Shown: positions 22,306 to 33,705 of the stretch, piece by piece
Numbering within the stretch: the stretch's first letter is position 1
Layout of the letters: each line of letters begins with the position of its first letter
Assembly: GCA_964247055.1 (NCBI GenBank)
Contig: OZ176060.1
Location: 1,364,001-1,428,000 of the forward strand
From: Paragordius varius
Taxonomy: Eukaryota; Nematomorpha
DNA length: 64,000 nt
Reading direction: 5' to 3'
Position numbers and translations under genes: made by a program
The notes under the pieces: model-generated
The model's input: only the letters and a program-made list of their open reading frames with translations
Databases searched by the model: none
What the model was told of the DNA's origin: nothing

Positions 22306-23247
22306 ATGACGGACAATATGAACATTTTAAAAATGTCCAGATCAACAATTTATAAATATCGCAGGCGATTGAACGTCGGCCTTCACATCCCACCTAAAAA
22401 AAGTGGCCGCAAGCCAAAATATGATGATTGTAAATTAAAGGAAGCCATAGAAAATATTTTAAATGAAAATAATAATATCACAATTGATGAAATTTTAGAT
22501 TCTATTCCCTATTCATTAAAAATATCAAAAACTACATTATATAAATGCTTAAAAAAAAATTCTTTTGTAAGAAAACAGGCTCAGATTGAGCCTATAAATC
22601 GCAATAAAATAGAAATAATAGAGCATAGGTATACTTATGCGTGGGAAGTTTTACAGTTTTTGCACAGCGACATATATTATATAGATGAGACTGGAATCAA
22701 TGATTACAGTCTTTATTTATATTGTTGGTGTAAAAAGGGAGAATTTCCTACGATTAAACGTAAGCCAAGAGGTAAAAATATAAACTATTTGGCTATGATT
22801 GGAATAAATGGAATGATAAAATATGAATATAAATCTGACCCATACAATGGGGATGATATATATCATTTTTTACAGGAATGTTTTAAAATAATACCTTCAA
22901 CATCCTATATAATTTTGGATAATGCCCCTATTCATCGTTATTCTCGAAATAAAGAATTCGAAAACTTAATTTTTTTACCACCATATTCACCTCAATTAAA
23001 TCCTATTGAGTGTATTTTCCATGAATTTAAACACAAATTACGAGCTCTTAATAAGAAAGATTTAAATATGGATAAAAATATAAAAGAAGTTTCTAAAATA
23101 TTTTATAATAAGGATTTAAGTAAATATTATGAACATGTAGATAAAATACTAAATAATGTTTGTTTAAAAAAATTAAATTTATTACCTGAAAATTCATATG
23201 ATTTTTGTTGTGAATCATTTAAATTGGATCTATTTTTTCATAGCTAA
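22306..23247 (+). CDS. IS630/Tc1-mariner-type transposase (right-arm copy)
   Basis: The translated protein is identical to the left-arm copy over all 313 residues. The in-frame upstream extension RGSWTNEKNEIAKSLF begins at 22,228, just after an in-frame TAA and a TTAAG that could be an acceptor. No 22-28 nt intron or upstream ATG is convincing there. Both transposase genes point outward from the centre, toward the element ends. Confidence 0.92.
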   Translation: MTDNMNILKMSRSTIYKYRRRLNVGLHIPPKKSGRKPKYDDCKLKEAIENILNENNNITIDEILDSIPYSLKISKTTLYKCLKKNSFVRKQAQIEPINRNKIEIIEHRYTYAWEVLQFLHSDIYYIDETGINDYSLYLYCWCKKGEFPTIKRKPRGKNINYLAMIGINGMIKYEYKSDPYNGDDIYHFLQECFKIIPSTSYIILDNAPIHRYSRNKEFENLIFLPPYSPQLNPIECIFHEFKHKLRALNKKDLNMDKNIKEVSKIFYNKDLSKYYEHVDKILNNVCLKKLNLLPENSYDFCCESFKLDLFFHS

Positions 23248-23366
23248 TATCATTTTATTATTTAGATAATACGGTGTATAGACATTATTTATAATGTATG
23301 GGATGATTAAAATATTATTTCATAAATCATCTTCAAATATTTTATATTTCAACCGCAGGCATATAT

Positions 23367-23516
23367 TTAATAGTTGGAAATCTCTTCATTACTGTGCAAA
23401 AACTGTAAAACTTGTTCCCGTTCTAATTTATTGCGATCCATATGGTTAATCAGTAACTGTTTTCTGACATAAAAATTTTTTAAGGCATTTATTAGTGTTT
23501 TTATTTTTTTCACCAT
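23367..23516 (-). CDS. 49-codon transposase-like fragment (right arm)
   Basis: Mirror image of 19,053-19,202, with the same sequence. Confidence 0.5.
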   Translation of the reverse strand: MVKKIKTLINALKNFYVRKQLLINHMDRNKLEREQVLQFLHSNEEISNY

Positions 23517-23620
23517 TATTTATTTTTTTACTATTTATTTATATTGATGTTATTTTCATATAAATATTATTTTAATAAATTATTGACTCTATTACATCAT
23601 ATTGCAGTTATATTTGATAC

Positions 23621-23654
23621 CAAAAGCAGACGATTAATATTTAATCGTCTGCTT
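23621..23654. repeat. Perfect hairpin, right-arm copy
   Basis: Mirror image of the hairpin at 18,915-18,948. Confidence 0.7.
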
Positions 23655-24233
23655 ATTGAGCTTATACGGTAGATGTTTTAATATTAAGAAGAGTCCCATC
23701 TTGTCGTTAATTGAAAGGTGTCCCATTTAACAATATAATAAAGAGAGTTGATATGATACATAATCTAAAAATACAGACAGTGTAGTAGCCCATTATACTA
23801 TTGTTTTCGATTAAACCTTATTATAAGATTGGAAACATTGTTAAAATAAGATTAATAAAATGAAAAATTGGATTATTATTATTTTTCAGTAGTGAAAAAG
23901 TTTCTTTGAAATGAATATAGTTATGATAAGGTTTTTTTTATATTTTACAAATAGATGACAGTATGATTGGTGTTAATAATGCAAATGAAATAATATTTTG
24001 CCTTAGTTAAATGTGAGATTTTATAAATCCTATTCATTTAATAATAAATAAATAATATTAAATCAAAAATGGTTTATTCTTAATTCGGTGAATATCAAAT
24101 GCTATGTTATAATTTTAAAGCCTCTTATAAAATACAAAGTAAACATTTAGCCGACTAGAATTCAAAGAGTTATTATTTATCAATATTACACTAGAAAACA
24201 AAATTTAACTTTATTTAACTGCCATTCTTGTAA

Positions 24234-24527
24234 ATGTACATAATTAGTATATCTGAAAAGAGAATTGGTCTAGCATTCAAGATTTTTTTAATATTAAGTT
24301 TATCGATAATTTTTAGCTCCAATTTAACATTAAACTCGAAATTTCGAAAATTAAAAGTTTTAGATATGAAGCCATGTATTTTATATCATTCGAAAGAGCG
24401 CAAAACACTGCATCTTAATAATGGTAATTTATTTATATCAATCGGATATAAAAGTTATTTGGATTTAAATGGTCGAAATTTCCAATCCTTAAATAAGTCT
24501 AGAATTTTCACAGACAAACTAATCTAA
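24234..24527 (+). CDS. 97-codon open frame, function unknown (right arm)
   Basis: Mirror image of 18,042-18,335. See that entry for its similarity to 45,129-45,497. Confidence 0.35.
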   Translation: MYIISISEKRIGLAFKIFLILSLSIIFSSNLTLNSKFRKLKVLDMKPCILYHSKERKTLHLNNGNLFISIGYKSYLDLNGRNFQSLNKSRIFTDKLI

Positions 24528-25268
24528 AAATCATATAAATTATTATAATATAATTATTAGGGTCATATTAGTATTTAATTTAAAAAAATGTTTGAAAAAG
24601 CTTTTGGTTTGCTTATTATTTTTATCATAAATATTTTACCTAGTGGATACTAAAATGCATAGTTACTCTATTATTACATAATGGCTAGAAAAGATAAATA
24701 TTACCTTAAACGTTGGTTTAATCTTTAAAATTTCGAAATAATCAGCCTAAATTATTATTGATGAGATGGTAATTTTTAAAAAACAAAATGGCTGTTTTGA
24801 GTGACATAAAAGAATAAATAAAATATTTCACACAAAAAAACTTTCTTGTGTTATCTTTTTTGGAAATTCATCACCAACTAAACAAAGTTTGAGCTATTTT
24901 CATCCATTAGTTATAAAGATATATTAATTAAAAAAATGTCGCTTCGCGCGTTTGTAGCTATCTGTGTCCAATAATAACTGTCGATGTAATACATTTTAGT
25001 ATACATTTTAAGTTTTTATTACTTTTTTATATTACAAATGGGCATTACTTGTATATTTTCATATAAAAACATTTTTTAGTAAAATTTTGATAAAGAGGGC
25101 GCATAATCAAAACTATTAAAAAATTAAAAATTCTTAGAAGGAGTTATAATTTTTATTTTAGACTGTTAAAAAGATACTAAATATCAAAAAATGCAAAAAA
25201 CTCGAGTGGCAGAAATGTTGTCTAGTGTTATAGATAAGAGCTCCTCTTACCCTATTATATTTCGGATT

Positions 25269-25424
25269 TATGTCCGTATAAAAAAAAATTTGTCCGTATA
25301 ATCGAAAATTTGTCCGTATAAAAAAAAATTTGTCCGTTAAAAAAAAATTTGTCCGTATAAAAAAAAATTTGTCCGCCAATTAAAAATTATAATCTTTTGA
25401 TTTTAACACTCTGTCTCTTATAAA
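25269..25424 (-). repeat. Subterminal repeats, right arm
   Basis: Mirror of the array at 17,145-17,300; in this orientation the unit reads TATAAAAAAAAATTTGTCCG. Confidence 0.8.
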
Positions 25425-25484
25425 AAAATTATGTCCGTTAGTTAAAAAATTCGTACGGATAATTACATATTTTACTGTATAACG

Positions 25485-25590
25485 TTTTTCAGTCAAAAGC
25501 AACATTTCAGCCAAATGCAACATTTTTCCAACCAAACGCAACAATATTTTTTGCAAGCAAACACAATATTTCAGCAAAAAACTCAAAAAA
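25485..25590. repeat. Short degenerate GCAACATTT repeats
   Basis: About four or five units of roughly 20 bp share the pattern CAGYCAAAYGCAACATTT. They lie between the palindrome and the start of lectin gene 1. Similar words occur at 57,880-57,995, before an exon of lectin gene 2. Confidence 0.5.
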
Positions 25591-26056
25591 TGATGACTTT
25601 GGATATAAAAATGCGTTTGCTAATGTTGTCTTAAAAAAAGTCGCTTTTGATTTTTTTTAAATTGGATAAATAAAACGCTTGATTACAAAAATGTTGAGTA
25701 ATTCGCTTAGGGTTTTTGTACTAAAAATTAATAAATCTACACATTTCTCATTTTATATCAGTAGAAAAATTAAAAGTGAAACTACTATTACAAACGTAAC
25801 CTTAAAAAAATTATACTGTTTTCAAATTAAACCCCATTAAAAATATCACCTGCTCCTGGTGTTAGCAATCCTATAATAAAATAGGTTAACAGGGTGGCGG
25901 GCTTAAAGAACCTGAGTGTGCAAAAATGATACGAGCGTGTCTGTGGTTTGGATATACTTGTAAAAAATGCCTCCACTTCTATATAAAAAGTTTTTAAAAT
26001 TAATACTAAACTGATTCTAAAATAATTCTTTGTTGTTTGTTCTATTATATTGAAAT

Positions 26057-26808
26057 ATGATTGTTCTAAAAATGTTATATCTTATAATTTTTTGGGCAAT
26101 AAATGTTGTACGAGCATTAAGTTACAATAAATAATTATTATAGATATACAACCAAGATTTATATGCTTTGGAAAACAATGTAATATTTCAAAAGTGTTAT
26201 TTGACAATAAACCCGAAACCTATATACAAATTAACAATCGTTTCTCCAATTCCGATAAGCGTTTTGCAATTATAATGCCTTTGGAAAATTTATATTTTAT
26301 ATATAAAGTTGTTATTAATCAGCCATCGATTATAAAAGGTAATTTTTAACGAAATCTATTTTTTAGGTTTGGAGGAATATACTACTTCTGTTTTTGCTAG
26401 CAACTATTATACCCCTTTTTATTCCGAAATATGCGGGGAAAAATTAATAAACAATACAAATAAATTCGAAGTAATTTGTTCAAAAGTAACAAGTGGAATA
26501 TATCTATTTTTGTTTTGTGATAAAAATATATATATTAATGAAATGGAGATAATTGGTGATGTTTATCGAACAGCTAGTATGAATACCTATATTTTTAGTT
26601 AATATTGCAAAATCGAAACCGTCCGGTGTTAAATCTCGTTTTTCTTCAGAGATTTCCTATAAATTGGTGGATGGAATAAAAAGCCTAAAAGATATTAAAA
26701 ATCTTTGTGCTTTTTCTGAAAGCGATTCATCTCCTTGGATGTATGTAGATTTAGTCTCTGTTTATTATGTTGAAACTGTTTTTATATACAAACCCGTGGA
26801 GAAACAGG
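26057..26808 (+). CDS. Lectin gene 1, exons 1-4: signal peptide and F5/8C-type domains
   Basis: Exons are 26,057-26,120, 26,144-26,338, 26,367-26,576 and 26,599-26,808, separated by introns of 23, 28 and 22 nt, all phase 1. The protein starts MIVLKMLYLIIFWAINVVRA, a clear signal peptide, so the product is secreted. Domain 1 spans exons 2-3 and ends NEMEIIG, the degenerate form of the LCEVEVFG strand that closes fucolectin-type F5/8C (discoidin) domains. Exon 4 opens domain 2 with NIAKSKPSG and includes SSPWMYVDLVSVYYVETVFI, the characteristic W-x-V-x-L...Y-x-V core. Known members bind fucose or other glycans. The ligand here is unknown. The phase-1 donor at 26,809 leads across a 7.8-kb intron to 34,588. 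Confidence 0.85.
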
Positions 26809-27439
26809 GTAATCTAAACATAACCTTTTTAATTTACTTAATAACTTTGTTGGAGCTATGCATATAATATTTTTACATTTAAAAATTTGGCATCACTATA
26901 TGGTATTTTGTAAAAAAGGAAGCTTAAAGATTTTCACTTTAATGTACATTTAGTAATTAACAAAAATATATTTAAAAACGCTTTAATCATTTAAAACAAG
27001 CGGCTCATCAGCGTATTACTATAATGAGAGATTATTTATGGTTAACAATATATAAATTTTATAATATGATTTTAAAAACGAAGGTATGGGAAATTTCCGT
27101 TTTTATGACTTAAAACAATAATCATATTAATATTTTTCTAATTTACCTTAATCCACTTTTATCCTTTTTAATTTGCTAAGTTCAGTTAGATAATCATAGT
27201 AAGTTTTTGTACAACCTGCAAAAATTTTATTAACTACTAAATAACTATATCTGTTGTTGATTAATTCAAATTTATTAAATTTATACTCTAAAAACATTAA
27301 GGTGTGTGTTGATTTACATTGGTATATCATTTGTTTTGAACAAAACCAAATATTCCTTATAGGGTATATATTTTTTTGGCTATAAAGAAATAGAATTATC
27401 TACAATATACCAACTACCTAGAACACTGTGTGGCCATGA

Positions 27440-28690
27440 TCCAAATACATTGATGAATCATACATCATTCGATAGTTAAAATTTTCGGATAATGAATATC
27501 AAAATGTATATGCGATTAAGATATTAAAAAAATTCATTTGAATATGAGTCTAAATAATAAAACGCATTTTTAACCCACATTAAGTCGATCAAATACAATA
27601 GAAACACGTCAACTAAATTTTATTTGTTTAATACAGCATAAGGATGTTCTAAACGCAAAATTTCATGAGTAAAGATTTACATTTTTTCCGAATTAGAAAG
27701 ACTTACAAAACTATAAGGTAAACTTTGGTGTCAAATTTGGATCATAAAAACTTGTTAATATGCAGTAAAAGTTTATAATTTGTATTATGACAATCAAACT
27801 TTATCTATATACAGTGTTTACACAATATATCGCATTCAACAAAAATTTAAGCCCCATATAAAAAAAATTTTTTTCAATAATATCACCAAAGCGGGCTGCC
27901 AATTTTTTCAAAACCAATATATATATATATATATATATAATTGAGCCAATACGCATTATATATTGTGAAAATTATTTAAAATTAGGCTGAATAATTATCT
28001 TTTCCATACAATTCAACGCAGAAAAAAGATTTATCGAATTTATTCTAAATTTAGGGATTTTTGCCCTAAAGCTGCTACTAAAAGCCAAAATGGCGCTTAA
28101 AATATATAATCAAAAATTTCGGGTTAAGAATTCCTTAAATCAAAAATTTGAGATATAGATCTTTTTTTCAAGGAAAAAGTATTTAATTTTGTAAAAATTA
28201 TCCATAGCTTCGGCTTTGGTGCATCATCTAAAAATTTTCTTTTTTATATAAGGTTTAATTTTTTGAAGGAAATACATTAGATTATCTCTATATATAGAGT
28301 TAATATATGATGTTCTTAAAATTAAAAGCTATTACCTCATATTAACAAGTTTTTATGATTCAATTTTAACGCCAAATTAAGATTTACTTATAATCTTGAA
28401 ATCTTTGTGGGACTCTGGAAAAAATGTAAAGGTTTTGTTGATATTGCGTTTACATATGCTATATTAAAACAAATAAAATTTATTTGACACGTATTTATCT
28501 ATTACATTAATTTTCTTTGGCCTAATATGGGATAAAAATGCAATTTTTAATTTTTGTATATATCAAAAATATTTGAATAACATTTCTAGTATTTTAACCG
28601 CATATATCATTTCTATATTCATTATAAAGCTTTTAGCTATCGAATGATATATTATTCATTAACATTTATTTTTCGTTGCGCACCATGAAA
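27440..28690. mobile_element. Degraded inverted-repeat element in intron of lectin gene 1
   Basis: Inverted arms lie at about 27,450-27,780 and 28,330-28,675. Shared words include CATTCGATAG, ATAATGAATAT, AAATTTTATTTGTTT and CATAAAAACTTGTTAATATG. Similarity is about 70-75 percent by eye, so this is an old long-TIR element. Nothing coding is convincing in the centre. Confidence 0.6.
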
Positions 28691-29753
28691 TAATAAAAAG
28701 TCTTATTTTTTATCACCAAAGCTTTGCTGCTATTCTCGCATTTTTAAAAAAGTTATAAATAAACAGCGTAAATATCAATTTTGTATGTGAGAGTTTATAT
28801 TTAATAAAACAAACAATTGGTCAGATGAAATAAAGCTTTTGCAAAAAAAAGAATATTATTATAGAACCGGCATGTAATGACCTTTATATTACGGAAAGTT
28901 AAGCCTAAATCTTATGCAAAACTAGAAAAGGAAATAGAAGATATTTATACAATCATAGTGATTGGTTTTATTAGCACCTGTTAGCATTTAATTCAAACAT
29001 ATCATTCTGTGGTTAATTTTTATCTTTTGTAATATTAATCTCTCTCGTTGTATATAATATGTTTGTTTAAATCATGCTTAGTTTGGAAGAAGAAAATTAC
29101 ATTTCCGATACTAGATCCTTTTTATATAGGTAATTTTATTATGCTTTTCTCAAACAAACTCTAATTTGTATTCTACTCTCCAAATTTTAACAACAAAAGG
29201 ACTCTCTCAAATTGTAAATATGAAGTAGTGTTGTATTTTGCAATCACGTTAGGACTTAATTTATCTGAAGCCCATCCGTTTTAATTGTTTTGGCATGGTC
29301 GGCGGATTTGTTGGGTTAAGAATAACGGCCAATAAGATATTTATGAATAAAAACTCTTTACAGCTAACAAAACCCTTACGTCCTCCAAATCTATTTATCC
29401 ATCAACTACTGAAAATGTGCGTTCTATAATCATTTAAAAAATTTTCTATCCACCTGTTTTTTATACAATTAAAAAGAACTTCTGCCAGCTGAAGAATCTA
29501 CATATTTCTACACTTTATAAGCTATTATCCATTTTGTGAAAAAGGCTGTGTTTTGTTAATACTATCGTTTCAATTATTGTAAGCATTCCCATCAGGCAAT
29601 AATTCTAACCTTTACTGTTTCATATTATGATGATGATTAAATCCTTACATGTTTGCTATTCAAAGATAGTTTATCACTTTCGTCCGAATCTTGGGCTACA
29701 CTTATTATTAACAAATAGAATCTTTATCAGGTACTTGACTTGCATCTTAAATC
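28691..29753. other. Intron sequence with one small coding-like stretch
   Basis: At 28,865-28,957 a plus-strand frame reads RKVKPKSYAKLEKEIEDIYT, framed by a TATAG acceptor-like and a GTGATT donor-like site, followed 27 nt later by a TTAG acceptor. The composition is protein-like but I cannot assign it. The remainder is unremarkable AT-rich DNA. Confidence 0.3.
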
Positions 29754-32111
29754 TGATAACTGGGGACGACAAAGCAAAATCAATGGTAAATTTATTATAT
29801 ATATCGTATTGTATACTATATATATATATATATATATCTAAGATAATTAGGTCTAATGTATTCACATATATCAAGGTAAGATGTTTGCTTTTATACAACT
29901 AACTCAAGGTATAATAATAATAGTCACAGGTGGTGGTGATGTTATAATAATAATATAATAATACTACACACATAATTTAAGAGGTTAATATAATAATATA
30001 TAACGAATGTTGTTTGTGCGGTTAATCTAATAGTGTAATAAAAGATTTATTCAAATTAGCCTGTCAGTTACTACTCTAACATCACTACCCCCTCCTAACG
30101 AAAGCGGGCAGGTTTCTGACGACTTCTTGTCGGGTACCGTCGTTCTTGTGTTTTAGCGAGGAACTGGTTGTCGCAGATTCCTGGGTATCATTATTTGGAC
30201 TTTCGGCTGTCGGAGTAATTGGTTCGATTTCGTCCCTTGCATTGATCGTGTTTGGTTGCGTTTCCGCGATTGTTCCATCATCCGTGGCAATGGTTACCTC
30301 CTCCTCATTTGTGTTGCTGGAAGTGGTCAGCTGTGGTTGTTGTACTATTTGGTCAGCGTGTTTCCTCACAACTTGTCTCGGTCCTTGTCCCACACCTTCT
30401 ATGAAAGCAGCCCTGTACGGTCCGTAATCTCTCCAGCGCGCTACCTTGGACCTAATTCATTTTTACTCATTACCTGGTCAGTAATGGCATCGGGGGGCCG
30501 GTGCATCTAGCAATTTCGCCCTACTGTTTAACCAGGTTAAGGGGGTATGGGGAGTACGCTTGAACATTAACTGGGCCGGGGTTTCTTTCGTTGTTGAGTG
30601 TATAGAATTTCTATACGCCCATAAGCTAATGTTAAACGCTTCGCGGGTGGATATCACATTATTTTTTATTCTTTTGTTGTTTTTTATTGTACCTACTAAC
30701 CTTTCTACCATCCCATTACTCTTAGGATGGTAAGGGGTAACCTTAATATGTTTCACCCCTAACGTACTTAAGGTTGACGTAAAATACTCATTACTGAAAT
30801 ACGAAACGTTATCGCTAACGATCTCTCTTGCAAAGCCAAACTTTGCAAAGGTTTCTTCTATTTTGTGGATAATATTCGCTGCGGTTACCTTTTTCAAAAT
30901 AAATTTTTCTGCCCATTTCGAGGCACTATCAATTATCAACAACCAATAAAAACCATCTACCGGTCCGGCGATATCAATATGCAAACGTTCCCATACAGCA
31001 ACATTATGATCTTACTGATACGTGGAATTCTGAGTAACATTCGGCCTACTACGTTGGCACGATTCGCAATGACTACTACTGGCTTTTACCAGGTCATTTT
31101 CTAATTTTGGCCAATAACACGTAAATCTGGCCATCGCTTTCATGGTCTCTACGTTGTTATGACCGCTGTTAGGTATCTCACCACCTCTTTTTGGAGGGGC
31201 TTCGGAATTACAATCCGATCATTTAAACTTTATAAACCATATAGATATGCCAACTCGTCCTTACGGTTTACAAACTTTTCTAATTCTGGAGAACTCCAGT
31301 CATGGTTGTTTAACGCTTTAATTACTTTTTGTAACACTGGATCTAATGCGGTTTCTTTTCGAATTTCATCTCTGCTTAACCGCACGTTATGACAATTCAA
31401 AAATCTCAAACATCTAACCGCATAATCTACATCATAGGCAACGATCTCGTCAATCGGCCATCTCGATAAATAATCAGCTCTATTTTGAGCCTCTTTTTGT
31501 GACTTATTTCAAAGTCGTATTCATTTATCATATTAATCCACCTTATTTTGATCTCTATTTATTAACAATACTAAAGGTAATTATAAATTTTCTACCATAT
31601 AGGAAACTATGAAACTTACGTAACGTAAATAATATTGCTTTTAATTCCTTTCAGCGTTGCTACATTTTTGTGAGGCATACGCTATCGGTATCCTTTCACT
31701 ATTAACTTCATGACTTAAAATACACCCGAAACCTATATCTGACGCATGAGTTTCTATTATCAATTTCCTATTCGGATTAGGGGTAATGATAACTGGGGAC
31801 GACAAAGTAAAGTCAATGGTAAATTTATTATATATATCGTATTGTATAATGATCTATCTATGTATATATATATATATATATATATAAGATAATTAGGCCT
31901 AATGTATTCACATATATCAAGGTGAGATGTTTGCTTTTATACAATTAACTCAAGGTATAATAATAATAGTCACACGTGGTTATAATAATATAATAATACT
32001 ACACAGATAATAGATTAATATAATAATATATAACGAATGTTGTTTGTGCGGTTAATCTAATCGTGTAACAAAACATTTATTAAAATTAGCCTGTCAGTTA
32101 CCACTCTAACA
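29754..32111 (-). mobile_element. Ty3/gypsy-type LTR retrotransposon, old and broken
   Basis: Two LTRs of about 325 bp in direct orientation lie at 29,754-30,081 and 31,787-32,111. On the coding (minus) strand they begin TGTTAG and end ATCA. A purine-rich tract adjoins the left LTR internally. An integrase region lies between them on the minus strand. The 2.4-kb total is much shorter than a complete element and no gag or full polymerase is visible. The LTRs differ from each other by several percent including small indels, so the insertion is not recent. It lies in the 7.8-kb intron of lectin gene 1, in antisense. Confidence 0.88.
30478..30984 (-). pseudogene. Integrase core remnant of the gypsy-type element
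   Basis: The minus strand encodes an integrase core with the HIDIAGP and SDNVSYF regions, then YHPKSNGMVERLVGTIK, in the order expected for Ty3/gypsy elements. An upstream zinc-binding-like stretch extends toward 31,100. It is part of a broken fossil element. Confidence 0.88.
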
Positions 32112-32484
32112 AACCAGATAACTTCTATAATATTCGCTTTTACAAAATTGCCAAACTATGAAATTTCGTTAGTTGATATTTTATATTTTCCAGTAACCAG
32201 GGGGGTTTGTCGTTTATAATATATTTTGTTTTCTGCCAGTACAATTAAGTTCTTTATTGGTTTAGAATTGATTTTATATTTTCCTTATGTAATACTTTTG
32301 AATAATCATGCATATTATGTAAGAGTCAGTAGGGGGGAAACTGCAACCTTATAGGTGCGTTCAAACCAATTGAGGGATTTTTTAAGCGTCCAAATGTACC
32401 ATTTACAATTCGAATTCCTCGAACAATTTAAGTTCAATTTTAAAATAAATTATGTGTTTCCTGGCTATTATAACTCATTATTAA

Positions 32485-33070
32485 TCAATATATTTATAAA
32501 AATGAATGATGCTGGCTTTGTGATCTGTTGGAAAACCGGTAGACCCATTCCAATCCAAATATCGAAAAATTATAATCATTGATGAACCCGACAATAGCTT
32601 CGCCCTTTTTTTGAATTAGACCCCAGTTTGGGCTCACCCCATGTGAAAAACGGGTTTTTTGAAAACAGAAGTCCACAAAAATCGTTTCTTTGAAACAATT
32701 TTCTGGAGAACGTGTTGGACCATTCAATTTTAAATATGATTGTTTACTTATTTTTGATTGCGCCGAACATAGTCGGCTCGCTTTTTTGTTTTAGGCCCTA
32801 CCCGCTCCCCCCGTAAAATGCCATTTTTTTAAAAAACAAAGTCCACAAAAATAATTTTTTGAATCTATTTTTCGCCCAAGTAAACAATATATTAGTATGA
32901 ATGCACTGTTTTGACATTCCTATGAGATCATAGCTATTAAATAATGTTTGGAAATATTCACATATGTGGATCATTTTATTAACCCTTTTTTCAAATAGCC
33001 CCCCCCCCCCCTTCCCCCAGAAGTCCGAAAGACGTCCTCGGGCTGCGTAGCAGCACGAGATTTACGCTAA
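32485..33070 (+). mobile_element. Non-autonomous Helitron, copy C
   Basis: It begins TCAATATATTTATAAAAATG after A and ends with the GCTGCGTAGCAGC hairpin, spacer and CTAA followed by T. The internal blocks follow the family. CTAA in place of CTAG still fits the CTRR rule. Confidence 0.85.
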
Positions 33071-33375
33071 TGTTTGGTAATTTTTTTAATCGTATGAACA
33101 AGTAGGAAATCTTAAGAAATTAATTTGATGATCAAGGCTTTAAACAATTTAAAACCTTATTTAATACAATGTCAATACTAAATTTAAATTACTGTAAATA
33201 TAACAATATTAATGAGCTATAGACCATTATCTCCATAATTGTCGTAAATTTATTTCGATTGCCTAACGAATTTGTTGTTTTATAAGAGATATTTGATATT
33301 TTGATAAATCCTTTTTTATAATATGGTGGTTATCTGCTAAGATATATATACCTAATAGGTATTATTATTGCGCAT

Positions 33376-33705
33376 TTATAGGTTGTTTATCTGGCAATCC
33401 ATTATGTGAGCCCGGATCTTAATATTCTGACGAATTAAAACTTTTATAAAAAAATTTTGTATTGAAATTTTTCTGTAGCAGTATAAGCCTTGGCCATTAT
33501 TACTACTGTTGTTTGGAGGTTTAGCGTGTATTTCATCAATAAGTTTGGATGCAAAGCCATTTTGATTAAAATCTTTTGTTTTTAAATCGGAGCAATGTTC
33601 GGCATATGAGGGCTCAGATTGATTTTTAGCAGGATGGTAATGGAAAAAGCGCGTTGATACAAGTTTGTAATAATAGTTTACGGAAGATTGTAGGATCTCA
33701 TCAAT
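33376..33705 (-). CDS. Unrecognised minus-strand coding exon, C-terminal
   Basis: After a TTTTTAG acceptor the minus strand stays open for about 109 codons to TAA. Segments read KLVSTRFFHYHPAKNQSEPS, HCSDLKTKDFNQNGFASKLI and HAKPPNNSSNNGQGLYCYRK. The composition is that of a real protein, rich in polar and charged residues in this AT-rich DNA. There is no ATG because it is an internal or terminal exon. Another coding-like stretch on the same strand near 33,925-33,790 reads LRYETLADKSMEGFKRFIVR. I do not recognise the family. It lies antisense inside the long intron of lectin gene 1. Confidence 0.5.
   Translation of the reverse strand: MDEILQSSVNYYYKLVSTRFFHYHPAKNQSEPSYAEHCSDLKTKDFNQNGFASKLIDEIHAKPPNNSSNNGQGLYCYRKISIQNFFIKVLIRQNIKIRAHIMDCQINNL

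Larger units (their letters stand above)
21415..25477 (+). mobile_element. Right 4063-bp arm of the giant palindromic element
   Basis: This is the reverse complement of 17,092-21,154. It ends at CATATTTTACTG followed by TA (25,478-25,479). Pairs of mirrored positions all sum to 42,569, including the outer ends, which shows that no insertion or deletion separates the arms. Such identity means a very recent origin, ongoing gene conversion, or an assembly inversion artefact. Confidence 0.85.

Noticed and set aside
27148-27330. 60-codon minus-strand frame near 27.2 kb
   Set aside because: Possibly coding, but there is no family match, no convincing splice partner, and it lies near a degraded inverted repeat.
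28865-28957. Possible extra exon of lectin gene 1 in the 7.8-kb intron
   Set aside because: It is phase 0 on its 5' side and resembles no part of the F5/8C cassette; exons 4 and 5 join perfectly without it.
30146-30510. Overlapping plus- and minus-strand frames of 84-102 codons beside the integrase region
   Set aside because: They fall within the old gypsy-type element and overlap each other. They are treated as part of that fossil, not as host genes.
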